64,000 nucleotides of DNA, from contig JXTC01000153.1 of the NCBI GenBank assembly GCA_002914845.1, positions 339,965 through 403,964 on the forward strand. The letters run 5' to 3'. Position 1 is the first letter of the stretch. Every line of letters starts with the position of its first letter. Below are positions 23,173-34,347 of this stretch, in pieces. This DNA is from Trema orientale. Lineage: Eukaryota; Streptophyta; Magnoliopsida; Rosales; Cannabaceae. The notes beneath the pieces are model-generated. The model was not told the DNA's origin. It did not search any database and worked only from the letters and a program-made list of their open reading frames with translations. The position numbers and the translations under genes were made by a program.

Positions 23173-24394
23173 TTTTGGTCTTGATAAGAATAATCACCAA
23201 AGAAATTGTTGATATTTGAGAAATATTGGTTGTGATATTGGTACTATGCCTTAGGGAGGAGAGAGAGAGAGTCAGTTGGAGTTTCAAGACAGATACGCTC
23301 GAGAGAGAGAGTGTTAATATATACTGATTATCGCAGGCCAATTGTCGAGTCTCATGATACATGCATAGACCAACCTTGACACGTCCATTTCTGACATTGC
23401 TGAGCCTGTAATTAATTTTTTAACTCGTATTTCTTTTTTTCCTATATGATTATCTCCTTGGATTCTTACGTATATGGTAGTTCACGTTATATATACCATA
23501 CCTCATAAGGTTCTTAAGGCAAAACAAAAAATTAAAAAAGAAAAAAAAAACGAGAATTTGTTCTGTCGTCTAATTAAACAATATTATTATACATGAAAAT
23601 GTGCAATTTTTTTTCAGGGAAAAACGGGTAATTATAAAATAAATATACTTACAAGTAATTACAACCTGTGTCCAGATATGATTTGGTTCGTCCGATTTTT
23701 ACTTGATATTATCAATGTGCAGTACAATACACAGTCAAAAAGTACTGCTTCAATATTTATGGTAAGAAAATTATGGTATATTCAAAACAAATATCTATCG
23801 GTTACAAATAGTCAAATCCACCATAGATATGTTGCAATTTGCAAGCTAATTATTACTTTACCAAAGTTGTTAATTAATCTTTTTCTTTTCTTAAAATAAT
23901 TAAATCTGAAGAAAACAATAAAATTTGTTGGCTAAACATTCAGTAGGGATAAATTGTTACATTTAAATCTATAAATGTATAGATTTCGTAGATATTAAAT
24001 TCCTTATTTGTATTACTTTAAAAGAAACAAATTCCTTATTTCTATTTTTGAGTGCGTTGTATATAAAAAATGATAGAAGTACAAACATGGAAAAGGCAAT
24101 AAATTTTACATTTTAGGATATGCCAAATTCGGTGGATAAGTACTGACAAAAAAAAAATGCCCAAAATCTGTTGTCGCTTATTTCAAAAAAAAAAAATTTC
24201 AAAAAAAAAAAAAAAACAGGCGGGGTGTTTTATTATTATATTTTTTTCATGCAGGGAAAGAAAAAATAAAATTGAACAAACACAACGTTTGAGGAGGTGA
24301 TTGACAATTTTTTCTTTCTTTTTCTTTTTTCCTAAGTTGATTTTAATATGCGAATCTAGTATCCAAAATCTGTGGTTAGTTTTCAAAATCAGTT
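23173..24394. other. Upstream region of the MBD-like gene
   Basis: No gene seen. At 23255-23320 (plus strand) there are GA-rich runs (GAGAGAGAGAG twice), which read as CT-rich on the coding strand and could be a 5' leader or core promoter of the minus-strand gene. The remainder is AT-rich with homopolymer runs. Confidence 0.4.
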
Positions 24395-25155
24395 ATAAAT
24401 AGCCTAATTTTGGATCATAGTTTATAAAAATGACTATTTTTCAAACACTACTAAAAAAAAGGCCGAATTTTGAAAATTATTTAACAAATGGTCGTGATTG
24501 TTTTTTATATTTAGTATAATATATTGATGGGCTTCTTACAAAATTTCAAACCTAAAGTACCAAAAATTTAAAAATGCCAGATTGATTTAGAAAAATATAA
24601 CTTTTAAAAAGTCTATTTAAAAAATATTATATTTAAAAAAAATACCACTTTTTCTTCAAAATTAGCATTTTTCAATGGTACTCAAGTAACCTGTTGGGTT
24701 ATTTGGGGTAACTAATCTGGTTACTTGATCTAATCGGGCAAGTTATCTAGGTAACTTGATTGGTTACTTCAATTATCTCATTAATTAATATAAAATGGTA
24801 TTTTTTATAAATACTTTTAAAAATAGTATTTTTCTAATTAAAATCCGAAATTTTTCAAATAATTTCAAAATCTGGAATTTTTCAATTTTTTTAAAACGTT
24901 TACCATAAATAATCAAATTTATTCTATATTGATTTATTTTTTGAAAATTGATTTACTTTTTTCAAAAGATTGATTCACTTTTTCAAAAATGGATTTACTT
25001 TATAAAAAATTGATTTATTTTATAAAAAAATAGATCAAATAAAAAATGGTAATTTATCAAAATAAAATTATAAAACAGTCATTTATTAAATAAGTGTAAA
25101 AAAAAGTAGCCATTTTTAATCGATCTTTAAAAAATGCCATTTCTTATAAATACTC
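24395..25155. repeat. Dispersed 0.76-kb repeat, long copy
   Basis: The left end (TTTTGGATCATAGTTTATAA then AAATGACTATTTTTC) and right end (AAAATTATAAAACAGTCATT, TATTAAATAAGTGTAAAAAA, TAAATACTC) match the segment at 55262-55550 in the same orientation. The two ends are also weak inverted repeats of each other (TTTATAAAAATGACTATTTTT and TTTATAAGAAATGGCATTTTT). The middle holds several copies of GGTTACTTGA-like sequence at about 24680-24770. It is a non-coding transposon-like repeat. Confidence 0.55.
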
Positions 25156-25573
25156 TATTTCTTTTTTCTTTTTTTTTTAAATTATTGCAATCTTATGATT
25201 TAAAGACCACAATACATTTGTTATGGGCGCAAATTTAGTCTAAGTTACGCCCACTTGTCTTTTTTAGGAAATTAGGAGCAACTCATGGGATTCAGCTTTT
25301 ACTTTTATCCATGTGTTTTAATTATTTTGTCTAATCGCATTTTTTATTGCGAACTTTCATAGTTATCTCTTTTTTTCCCCTACTAATTAGTTGATATTTA
25401 TAAGCGTTTGAGATTAATTTTGGTAAAAGCTGTTAGACTTCACTTTTCAGTACAAGTAGCTCTAGGTTTATTGTGACTTTTAATTATCGTTCCACCGTTA
25501 GACTATTATTGACTTTTGCGTATGTATGTTTGATATATAATGACTTGGGGTAAGTTTCGAACTCCAACACCTT

Positions 25574-25576
<3 letters not shown>

Positions 25577-25631
<55 letters not shown>
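25577..25631. repeat. Long (AT)n microsatellite
   Basis: An uninterrupted AT run of about 27 units, the longest in the window. Confidence 0.95.
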
Positions 25632-25633
<2 letters not shown>

Positions 25634-26278
25634 TTATATTCTCCGAAAAAAGAAAAATTTTAAAAAGCTCCCAGCAAAATAGCCGTATTTTGTGCCATTT
25701 TAATTAGATATTTGTTTTCATAACAAAATAGATGGATATACTAAGTATAAAACATGATACATAAAATCTAAAACTACTATAATGGATATACCAAGTGCAT
25801 AAACAAATACATTCGGCTATTTAGTTATAAAAGGGGGAAAAAAACAGACATTTATTAAAGTGAAAAAAAAAATGATAAAAGCACACCAACTCTAACTTCT
25901 CAAGACGGATGGTAAAAGTGACGGGGAAACATACATAATTACCCTTTTTTTTTTTAAACCTAGTATGTCTAAATAATAGTTTCTTTTTATTTTATCAATA
26001 CCTGTTTTTATATCCTTTTGGGGTAATGTATACCACAAATTAGTAAATTACGTACATGAAATGCCATGAATAAAAAATATACCTAAAAATTGGTATACAT
26101 TAGGTATACAATTACACCGTAAATAAAACCTGTAGGTAAAAACTTACATTGTAAAGTATACCATATATATTTTACACATGAAATATATAAATAAAAACTA
26201 GAATTTTTGAAACAAAAATAAAAAAGGGTATTTGTGAAATATAAGGCGCAAAAGGGGTAGTAGGTGTAAATTTCTTCA

Positions 26279-26319
<41 letters not shown>

Positions 26320-26498
26320 GGTAAAGGCCCATTATGTGAACGTTTGAAGCCCACATCAGGCAGGCAAGGCAAGGCAAGGCAAGGCAAGGAAGCTCGCCAA
26401 CACGGTGGTGCCTCTTTCTTCCGGTCTCTTCTCTAAATTTGGTGAAGCTCCTCACACCTCTCTCTCTCCGGCGCCGGCGTCGTTGGAAGGTGATAAAA
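25632..26498. promoter_or_regulatory. Upstream region of the CDKAL1-type gene with (GA)n and (GGCAA)n tracts
   Basis: The region is AT-rich until about 26280. Then come an uninterrupted GA run (26285-26316) and five tandem GGCAA units (26363-26389), followed by a C/T-rich leader up to the ATG at 26499. The GA and pyrimidine tracts are typical of plant 5' leaders and core promoters. No clear TATA box was identified. Confidence 0.45.
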
Positions 26499-29400
26499 AT
26501 GGAGGACATAGAGGATTTGTTGGTGGGAAGCAGTGGCGGAGCTCCTCCTGGTTTTCGGTTGCCACTGACTGCAGTCGGACTGAATCCGAAGAAGACCAAG
26601 AAGAAGAAACCTCTTATCGATTATGCTAACATTAACAACAACAATGGCCTCCTCGCCCCTAAAATCCCTGGCACTCAGGTCTCTCTTTTCTCTAACAGCT
26701 CTCTATTTTTATCCTTCCTAACCACTAACCACTCTGCCTCTTTAACTTTCTAATTTCTTTTTTCCCCCCCTCTAATTTTAATTTTGGCAGACAATTTACA
26801 TCAAAACCTTCGGATGTTCACACAACCAGGTAACTTCTTAATCTTATATAACTCACATGTATATACGCATATATGGTTTATTGCAAGGGAATTTGCCATT
26901 TCTCCTAATAATTAAATTATACGAGGTCTAAGGCTAATGCGGATTTGGGAAAGAGGTATGAAATAAAAATTATATTTTTCTAAAGTGTCATTTTTCAATT
27001 GCGCTGTGTGATTTTGTTTTGATTGAGCTCATTCATTACTTTAAAGAGTAAAATTCTTGCCATGGCAAATTCTCAGTTGTTCCTCTTGGTAGTCAGTTTG
27101 CGGTCTTGATTTAAAATATACTTTTTGATCCAAACTGCTTATGTGGGATGGAGTTGAGTAATAAGTGGCGTGGCACCTTTGTCGAATAGTTAGTCATACA
27201 TCATCAGCCTTTTTTGGAAAAAAAAAAAAAGGTTTATCAATAGTTGTAAGCAGTAATATTCACATTGTTTCTGAGAAATATGTATTAAAATCCCTTGCTC
27301 TGTACAATGGTTCAGAGTGACAGTGAATATATGGCTGGTCAACTTTCAGCATTCGGTTATTCATTGAGTGAAAACCCTGAGGAAGCAGATCTGTGGCTCA
27401 TAAACACGTAAGGATTTTCCTTTTTCTTTTTTCTGACTTTTACGTTCACTTACTTGTTGGGTTTTGAAATGCTTGCTTCCTGGAATAAATCCCTCACCGC
27501 ATTATGTTGGTTCATATCTGCATTTCTGCCTGTGTATGTTCTTTCTTTTCATGCTAACATTGTCACAAGTTGAAGGTTTTCAATCCTTTTGCGTTCACAT
27601 ATGCATGCTTATAAATATGTTTAAATTCTGGAGTTTTCTAGGCAAAGCCATCAGTGTATTGATTCTCATTACTTGATGCAGCTGTACGGTTAAATCTCCT
27701 AGTCAGTCTGCAATGGACACTATAATAACAAAGGGAAAAAGTGCAAAAAAACCGCTTGTGGTGGCTGGCTGTGTGCCTCAAGGAAGTCGAGATTTAAAAG
27801 AATTAGAAGGGGTCAGTGTAGTAGGAGTGCAGCAAATTGACCGTGTCGTTGAAGTTGTTGAAGAGACTCTAAAAGGTCATGAGGTGCGGCTTTTGACCCG
27901 CAAAACGCTGCCTGCACTTGACCTTCCAAAGGTAGGTGCATATTGTAGATTTTTTTTGACATTTGCCTTTTATTATTCTTAGATTTTAGCTTTATGTAGG
28001 TTGTAAGCTTTTCTTTTAAACATTTTATTTCCTTTTCCATTCTGGATCAATATCCTTAATTGCAATGTAATCTAGCGATGGGATCTAATTTAATTTTTCT
28101 AATAGGTAAGAAAGAACAAGTTTGTTGAGATTCTTCCAATTAATGTTGGTTGTTTAGGCGCCTGCACTTACTGCAAAACAAAGCATGCTCGTGGTCACTT
28201 GGGCAGTTATACTGTCGATAGCCTTGTAAGTAGTTTGAAATTAATTTCTGTTATTCAATAAGTTTGGTTAGATTTTTATTGGAATGTCAACATTGCAGGT
28301 AGGACGTGTAAGAACTGTCATATTAGATGGAGTTAAAGAGATATGGTTGAGCAGTGAAGATACTGGTGCTTATGGTACCTAGAAATAATCTTCTTGTTGC
28401 CTTGATTGTTTTATTCATAAGGAAGTAACTGGTTATTATTTTGATATAGATAAGCCAAGAAAATTTACCATTGAATACCCAAAAAAAAAAGGGTTATTTG
28501 GAATTTGGAATGTATTTATGCCTAGTTCAATACTGACAGCATCCTCAATTTTGCAGGTCGTGACATTGGAGTCAATCTTCCAACTTTATTGAAGGCTATC
28601 GTTGCTGAACTTCCTTCTGATGCAGGCACCATGCTTCGCATCGGTATGACAAATCCTCCTTTTATTCTAGAGCACTTGAAAGAGATAGCAGATGTTTTGT
28701 GCCACCCATGTGTATACTCCTTCTTGCATGTACCAGTTCAATCTGGTAGTGATGCGGTGTTGAGTGTAAGTACCAAGCATTCATGTCTCATTGTCCTTCA
28801 AATTTGCAGAATTCTTTTTTGCTAGTGATTTTGCTTAGATTGAGATTATAGTGATCGAGTTGTAATTTGTTCCCCATATTGAGGTATAATTTATATCATG
28901 CTGATTACGACTTTAAATGTGTCTCAGGCAATGAATCGGGAATATACTGTGAGTGAGTTCAGGACTGTGGTAGATACCTTGACTGAGCTTGTGCCTGGAA
29001 TGCAGATTGCAACTGATATAATATGTGGATTTCCTGGTAAGAACATCGGTCCCATCTTACAGATATAGATTTTGTTGACGTTATCTCTAATTTACGAATT
29101 TACTACACTTTCATGCCTCTTATCTAAAAGTTTGAAGTATGCCCCATTTGACTGTTGAGGGTTGGTCATGTGGTGAAGTCCATGGTTTGTTGATTTGTCA
29201 TGGTGATTTTCCTAACAATTGCTTGAGCATCTTTCATCCCAAAGATTGTGGGGGTAAGGGGAGGACCCATGAGTTTGCTCACGTTTTAGGATACAAACAT
29301 ATATATATATATAATATCAATTCCAAATTTTCCAATAATTTTTCTCAAAATTTGTTCATAATGTAGTATAGCTAACTCATGTATTTCTTCTCGATTATAC

Positions 29401-30781
29401 ATGATTTTCAAGATATAAGAAAAGATGATTAGTATTAGTTTGTAGAAACCTCAATGCAGAGGATTTGATTACCTCTCTCTCTCTCTCTCTCTCTTTCTCT
29501 CCTTTTTTTTTTGGTTGTTGTGGTAAATGGTTCTGTGGAGAAGTGATTGAAGAATTTACACCCATTTGATGGGCTTTTCAGGTGAAACAGATGAAGATTT
29601 TACCCAAACTGTTAGCCTTATTGATGAGTACAAGTTCCCCCAAGTTCATATATCACAATTCTATCCTCGACCAGGTATGTTCATGATCGTGTACAGCACT
29701 CTTAAAACTTTTATTATACCATAAACCATACGGCGTCCAGCCTTGTTTCCCCTTTTTGAATTGTCCAGTATGCTTGGTATTTTCAGTTTGAAAGGTATGT
29801 TGGCTTTCTTAGGACTTGAGACATTTATTGGCTGCTGATATACGTATATATTCAGACATATGCACCCATCCTGTGTAATGTAGCTTGTGAATTAATTCAG
29901 GGACACCTGCTGCAAGGATGAAAAAGGTTCCTAGTACTGTAGTGAAGAAACGGAGCCGTGAGTTGACTACTGTTTTTGAAGCTTTCACACCTTATAATGG
30001 AATGAAAGGGAGGGTGGAAAGAATATGGATAACAGATATTGCAACCGATGGAGTTCACCTGGTAAGTATGTCTAACTATGTATGATCAAAATGGAAGGGA
30101 GAGCTGGATGGAAGCATCTTTCGACTGAAAATGTTTTTGATTTCCAGTTATGCTGGAAGTTAACGTTTCATGTATCAATTTATTATTAAATATTTCTGTT
30201 TCATAATTTGATTTGCCTAGGTTGGTCATACCAAGGGATACATCCAGGTGCTTGTTGTTGCTTCAGAGAGTTTGCTGGGAACTTCAGCCATAGCGAAAAT
30301 AACATCAGTGGGAAGATGGTCGGTTTTCGGAGAAGTGATCGAGACTATCAAGGATACAAGTTGCAAAACAGCTTCAAGCATGGGAAGTTCATCTATTGAG
30401 GAAAAATATAGCCCTTGCTCCAACACTTGCGGTGAGGCTTGTGTGTCTTCAAGAGTGCAAGAAAAAACATGTGCTTGTGGACCTGGAGACTGTGAAGGAA
30501 CTATTGTGGTGGAAAGTGCTGCCTCAACAAATACCATTTCACAGGAGGATCGAAGCAGCAGATATCTTATTGGATGGTTGCTAAGGAAGCGAAAGAACCA
30601 TGTGCATAAAAAGATGGAGAGTGAAATTACATCTGGATTTAAGAAAAAGCAAGAGTGGGCAGGAGAAAGTAAAGCTTCGTGGAATGTGGTCGATAGAGTT
30701 CTTCTGGGTGGAATGCTTGTGAGCTTCCTCATAATTGTAGCACTACTGATGCATCTCGGATTTAGGACTTCATCTAACTAG
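26499..30781 (+). CDS. tRNA t6A37 methylthiotransferase, CDKAL1 type
   Basis: Eleven exons: 26499-26678, 26791-26829, 27316-27407, 27682-27931, 28106-28225, 28299-28374, 28557-28765, 28928-29036, 29582-29674, 29901-30061, 30221-30781; phases agree, 629 aa. The enzyme adds a methylthio group to N6-threonylcarbamoyladenosine at position 37 of tRNA-Lys(UUU), using two [4Fe-4S] clusters and S-adenosylmethionine. The three N-terminal cluster cysteines are present (C69 in [13 protein letters not shown]105 in INTCTVKS, C134 in VAGCVPQ). The radical SAM motif CX3CX2C is [16 protein letters not shown] (C203, C207, C210). A TRAM-like region follows ([10 protein letters not shown]...[12 protein letters not shown]). 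The C-terminus has a Cys-rich stretch ([18 protein letters not shown] and following), then one membrane segment ([22 protein letters not shown]) at the very end, so it should be tail-anchored to the ER as in animal CDKAL1. The Arabidopsis counterpart is, from memory, At1g72090. Convergent with MCTP, 527 bp apart. Confidence 0.95.
29472..29494. repeat. (CT)n microsatellite in intron 8 of the CDKAL1-type gene
   Basis: A CT run of about 11 units upstream of the exon 9 acceptor. Confidence 0.9.
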
Positions 30782-31308
30782 GATACCAGATTTTGGTCGA
30801 ACAATTTTGATTGAAGATTGCTATATGCAAATTTTTGTTATTTCCATTTGGATGCTATTTTGATATTTGATTGTGACGATGGATTAACTTACGTCAATTA
30901 CTTGGACACTAAACTCTTGAATCCCTACATTTCAGTTTTCCACTAAAATCTGATGGTACTCGTCATACCCACTGAATCTGTCTTCTTTTTCGTTTCTTTT
31001 CCTTACAGAGCAATCAATCTAACATTCTAGTTCATTCGACTGAAAGAAGATAGAGCTAAAAAAATACTTGCCTTTATAGATAAGCATCAATAAAGCTGGG
31101 ATATACATATCTATGCAACATGAGATTCTTATTGGGTGGGCCTAGCTAGTAAAAGAGCAAATTATTGCTATGTCTTCTACTGCTACATTTCTGGTGCGAT
31201 TATTCGGCCAACCATCTGGTTTTGTCCACATAAATCAAGTAAAAATGGGTGATAAAATCCCCTTCTTGAAGTAAAAAAGCGGTAATACAGGTAATAGCAT
31301 TCCATTTT
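30782..31308. other. Short tail-to-tail spacer (3' UTRs of CDKAL1-type and MCTP genes)
   Basis: This 527-bp non-coding spacer lies between the two stop codons. AATAAAG-type sequence is present near 31090. Transcripts from the two strands could overlap here. Confidence 0.5.
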
Positions 31309-34300
31309 TCACAGCAGCGTATCGGACTTGGATGGCAGCCTCTTGAAGAAGTTGACGGGCACAGAAGGCATCTTGCTCCTAAACCGTGGATGCCTCAACC
31401 AGAAGAGCCCAACAAGCAGCGCCACAACTTGGAATGGAGTAACATAAATGAACACAGCCCAGATTAACGAGAAGATGATGAATATAGCAGTGGCCCTCGG
31501 ATCCCTCCAACTCAATATGGCCTGAGCTCTTTCCAACTGGGATGCCAAATCTCCCACCACCGTCTGCACTCTCCCCGCCACGCTCCGCAGCCGGTCGTAC
31601 CTCATTCGAACAATATCCAGCGGCATAGTGGTCGGGAACGTGTCGAATTCCTCGTTGAGTTCATCAGGGTGGGCAAATTCCGCCTGCGAAAGCCGAGCAT
31701 CCATGTGGGGAGGGTGCCTCGGCCTAAACCGATAGTTCCACATTCCTATCACAAACAGGTAAAGGAAGATGGTGGGCAGTATCAATTCCGGATAACAAAT
31801 GAGCATCAAGAACAGGACATGGACTAGACATGTCGTAATGGGGTTTCTCCAATTGCAAATGTCATCAAACCATCTGCAAACCGCGGAGAGGCCTGAGAGA
31901 ACAGACATTATGCGGTGGAAATTAGCTTTGCTCCTCCTCAAGCTCCACATATGGTAATCCACGTCCAGCATGTACTCTACATTCTCTCGCCGGAGGGGCG
32001 GCTCGGCTCGGGCAAGCCTCGCCGCCACAATCTGCTGCGCCTGGTGCCTCAACAGATCAATGTGCTTAACTGGTATAGGGTGGACATAATGCATCTTGGG
32101 AAGCAAAGGCTTTCCATATTGAGTCACCATATTGACCCAAGCCATACAAGTGAACCTGAGAGCCAATTGAAGCTCCCCATGTTTTTTCAGACCGGAGGGT
32201 TGGAGAACCAAAAGAGGGTAGAAATGGGTATAGATTCGATCAGTTTCCAGAGTCGAAAGACGAATTCTGACCTTCCCAATTCTCTGGTCTCTGGCATCGT
32301 CTTTACTTCCATTAGTGTGATGATTGTCAAAAACGCCAATGGTGATGACCGTACAAGGGTCATAAACCTCCCAAGTGTACTGCTCATTCCATCGCGGAGA
32401 CAGAGTATCGAGAAGCGTTCTGGTTCGAACCCATTTGTTCCCATACTTGGCCACACAGTAAGCATCGGTAGTCCTCCCTTCTTTGCTCTTCATAGGCAGT
32501 AAATTCCGAGCACTCAAAATCCCAAGTTCCAAAATCCCGATATTCGACTTTCTGAGGTGTTTCGAAGAAGGCTGAAGATCGCTGCTGAAATGGGTCGATT
32601 CATCGAGAACATGATAACCCGCCTCCAAACAGAGCCGAAGATGAATCTTACTCGAAAATTTCTCCTTCTTCTTCTCAGTTTCCTCCTCAGCCGCCACCGA
32701 AGGCTTATGGAGACTGAACCACCGAGCGTCCGGGAGCTTACTGGTCTCTAATCTCTGAGCAGCCTCCCTAACCGAAAGGATTACTCGGCCCAAGATCTCG
32801 TCCTTCCCGGGCGCAAATCTGTCCTCAACCGTCACAATGATGAAATCTTCGAAAGGCTCAGAAGCCACAAACATGAGCTCGTCGTTCCAAACTGGGTTAG
32901 TCATACGCATTTGGGAAGGCCTCGTGACTCTAAGCTGGTTACCGAGTTGTACCTTGACATACGTATCAGGGGCTCGGCCTTTCTCGGAAGGCAAAAGGTC
33001 CTGAGCTTCAAGGACGTGAATCCGAAGGTAATACAATTTGGGAGAGAAGTAGACCTTGGATCGAGTGTTGGCAAGGTTCACATGGCTAACACTGTGAGCG
33101 TCGGAGTGCCAAGCCTCCGGGAACGATTCATCGGCCTGAGTTCCCATCCAAACGGCGAGCATAATCTCCCCTTTGGTCTTAATCCCATGCTTGTCTTCCA
33201 ATTTGTACCACTGAGGAGCCAAAGGACTATCCGGCGGGACTCGAAGTGGGACTTCTGAGAGGTCAAACAGGACTCGACCCACGAAATCATCTTTCGCGAA
33301 GTCCTTATCTTTCACCGTAACTTCAAGCAAATTGGACTGTAACCTCTCTTTGGAGAAGGCGTAAATCTGCTTCCAAACTGGGTTTTGGTTCTTCTCCAAG
33401 TGCTTCGTCACCCCTTTGTAGTTCCCGAGCTTCACTTCCACGTACGGGTCGAGGCTGCCGGAGATGTCCATGACCGGAAGATCTCTGGCCTTAACCACGC
33501 TCACATACAAGTAATGCATCTGCTCCACGAGATCGTAAGTGCTCGCCGTCTTGTCTCCTCCCCTGTACCTCAACCGACCCGCCAGCGGCGGACTCGTCTC
33601 CACCAAGGCGAACTCCGGGTTCTGCCTCGGCGGCATTTGCATGCGCATCACGGCCGCCGCAGCCGCCGGCGGACTCACCTGAGCGAAATCCCTCCTCGTC
33701 TCGAAAGCCTGCGCCTTCTCGAAACCGAAAGCGGACATTGGTGGTGGCGGAGCAGCATGACNGGCGGTCCCGATTGAGTGAAAGGTTCTCACTTCTTTTT
33801 CCTTCTTCTTCTTCTTGAAGATCTTCTCAACCACAGGCTCGCTCTCTCTCCCCCTCTCCTCCTCGACCCTGTTGGTGTTGATTTCCTGTAGAGGGGTCTC
33901 TTCAGTCTCGACGTAACTGGTCGCCGGAGGAGAGGAGCCATAATCGGAGGAAGAGTCGTGGACGGCGTAGATCTTGAGAGATATATCGCCCTTGATTTGC
34001 GAGAAGAGATCGCGCTTGTCAAGTGGGTACCGCTGGACAGCGGCCTCCGACTCGGAAAGAGGGACGGAGACGCCGGAGATTTTAACCCGGCCAAGGAAGT
34101 TTTTCCGGTGACCGGCGCTTCGGTCGTTGTAGACGAGTACGTCGATGGTCTTGTTGGGAAGATCTGCGACGTTAGCGAGGTTGAAGACCAGTTTCTCGTT
34201 CCATTGGGGATTAAGGTCCTTGGGCTTGGTCTGAGTACGGTGGCGCTGGTCGTCGAAGTTAACTTCGACGAAAGGACTGGCGGAGCCTTGGCCGTCTTTG

Positions 34301-34347
34301 GGCATGAGGTCATTGGCATTATGAACTTCGACGACGAGTTTGGCCAT
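31309..34347 (-). CDS. Multiple C2 domain and transmembrane region protein (MCTP)
   Basis: A single intronless frame of 1012 aa. C2 domains, in order: 1 to about 125 (KLVVEVHNANDLMPKDGQGS, the canonical N-terminal C2A), about 277-400 (LYVSVVKARDLPVMDISGSL), about 440-560 (LRIHVLEAQDLLPSEKGRAP) and about 605-740 (GILELGILSARNLLPMKSKE). A basic, Pro-rich linker separates the first two. The C-terminal PRT_C region (about 855-1012) has membrane segments ITTCLVHVLFLMLICYPELI...LFVIGMW and AIFIIFSLIWAVFIYVTPFQ...LLVGLFW. Known: plant MCTPs bridge the ER and plasma membrane, many at plasmodesmata, and bind anionic lipids through C2 domains. N-terminus and length fit MCTP6 (At1g22610, 1029 aa). One undetermined base (33762) makes codon 196 ambiguous (Cys, Arg, Ser or Gly); it lies in the variable linker. 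Lack of introns is normal for the family. Confidence 0.95.
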   Translation of the reverse strand: MAKLVVEVHNANDLMPKDGQGSASPFVEVNFDDQRHRTQTKPKDLNPQWNEKLVFNLANVADLPNKTIDVLVYNDRSAGHRKNFLGRVKISGVSVPLSESEAAVQRYPLDKRDLFSQIKGDISLKIYAVHDSSSDYGSSPPATSYVETEETPLQEINTNRVEEERGRESEPVVEKIFKKKKKEKEVRTFHSIGTAXHAAPPPPMSAFGFEKAQAFETRRDFAQVSPPAAAAAVMRMQMPPRQNPEFALVETSPPLAGRLRYRGGDKTASTYDLVEQMHYLYVSVVKARDLPVMDISGSLDPYVEVKLGNYKGVTKHLEKNQNPVWKQIYAFSKERLQSNLLEVTVKDKDFAKDDFVGRVLFDLSEVPLRVPPDSPLAPQWYKLEDKHGIKTKGEIMLAVWMGTQADESFPEAWHSDAHSVSHVNLANTRSKVYFSPKLYYLRIHVLEAQDLLPSEKGRAPDTYVKVQLGNQLRVTRPSQMRMTNPVWNDELMFVASEPFEDFIIVTVEDRFAPGKDEILGRVILSVREAAQRLETSKLPDARWFSLHKPSVAAEEETEKKKEKFSSKIHLRLCLEAGYHVLDESTHFSSDLQPSSKHLRKSNIGILELGILSARNLLPMKSKEGRTTDAYCVAKYGNKWVRTRTLLDTLSPRWNEQYTWEVYDPCTVITIGVFDNHHTNGSKDDARDQRIGKVRIRLSTLETDRIYTHFYPLLVLQPSGLKKHGELQLALRFTCMAWVNMVTQYGKPLLPKMHYVHPIPVKHIDLLRHQAQQIVAARLARAEPPLRRENVEYMLDVDYHMWSLRRSKANFHRIMSVLSGLSAVCRWFDDICNWRNPITTCLVHVLFLMLICYPELILPTIFLYLFVIGMWNYRFRPRHPPHMDARLSQAEFAHPDELNEEFDTFPTTMPLDIVRMRYDRLRSVAGRVQTVVGDLASQLERAQAILSWRDPRATAIFIIFSLIWAVFIYVTPFQVVALLVGLFWLRHPRFRSKMPSVPVNFFKRLPSKSDTLL

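Noticed and set aside
26276-26599. Frames over the (GA)n tract upstream of the CDKAL1-type gene
   Set aside because: They are translations of a microsatellite (SLSLSLS) and of the antisense of exon 1.
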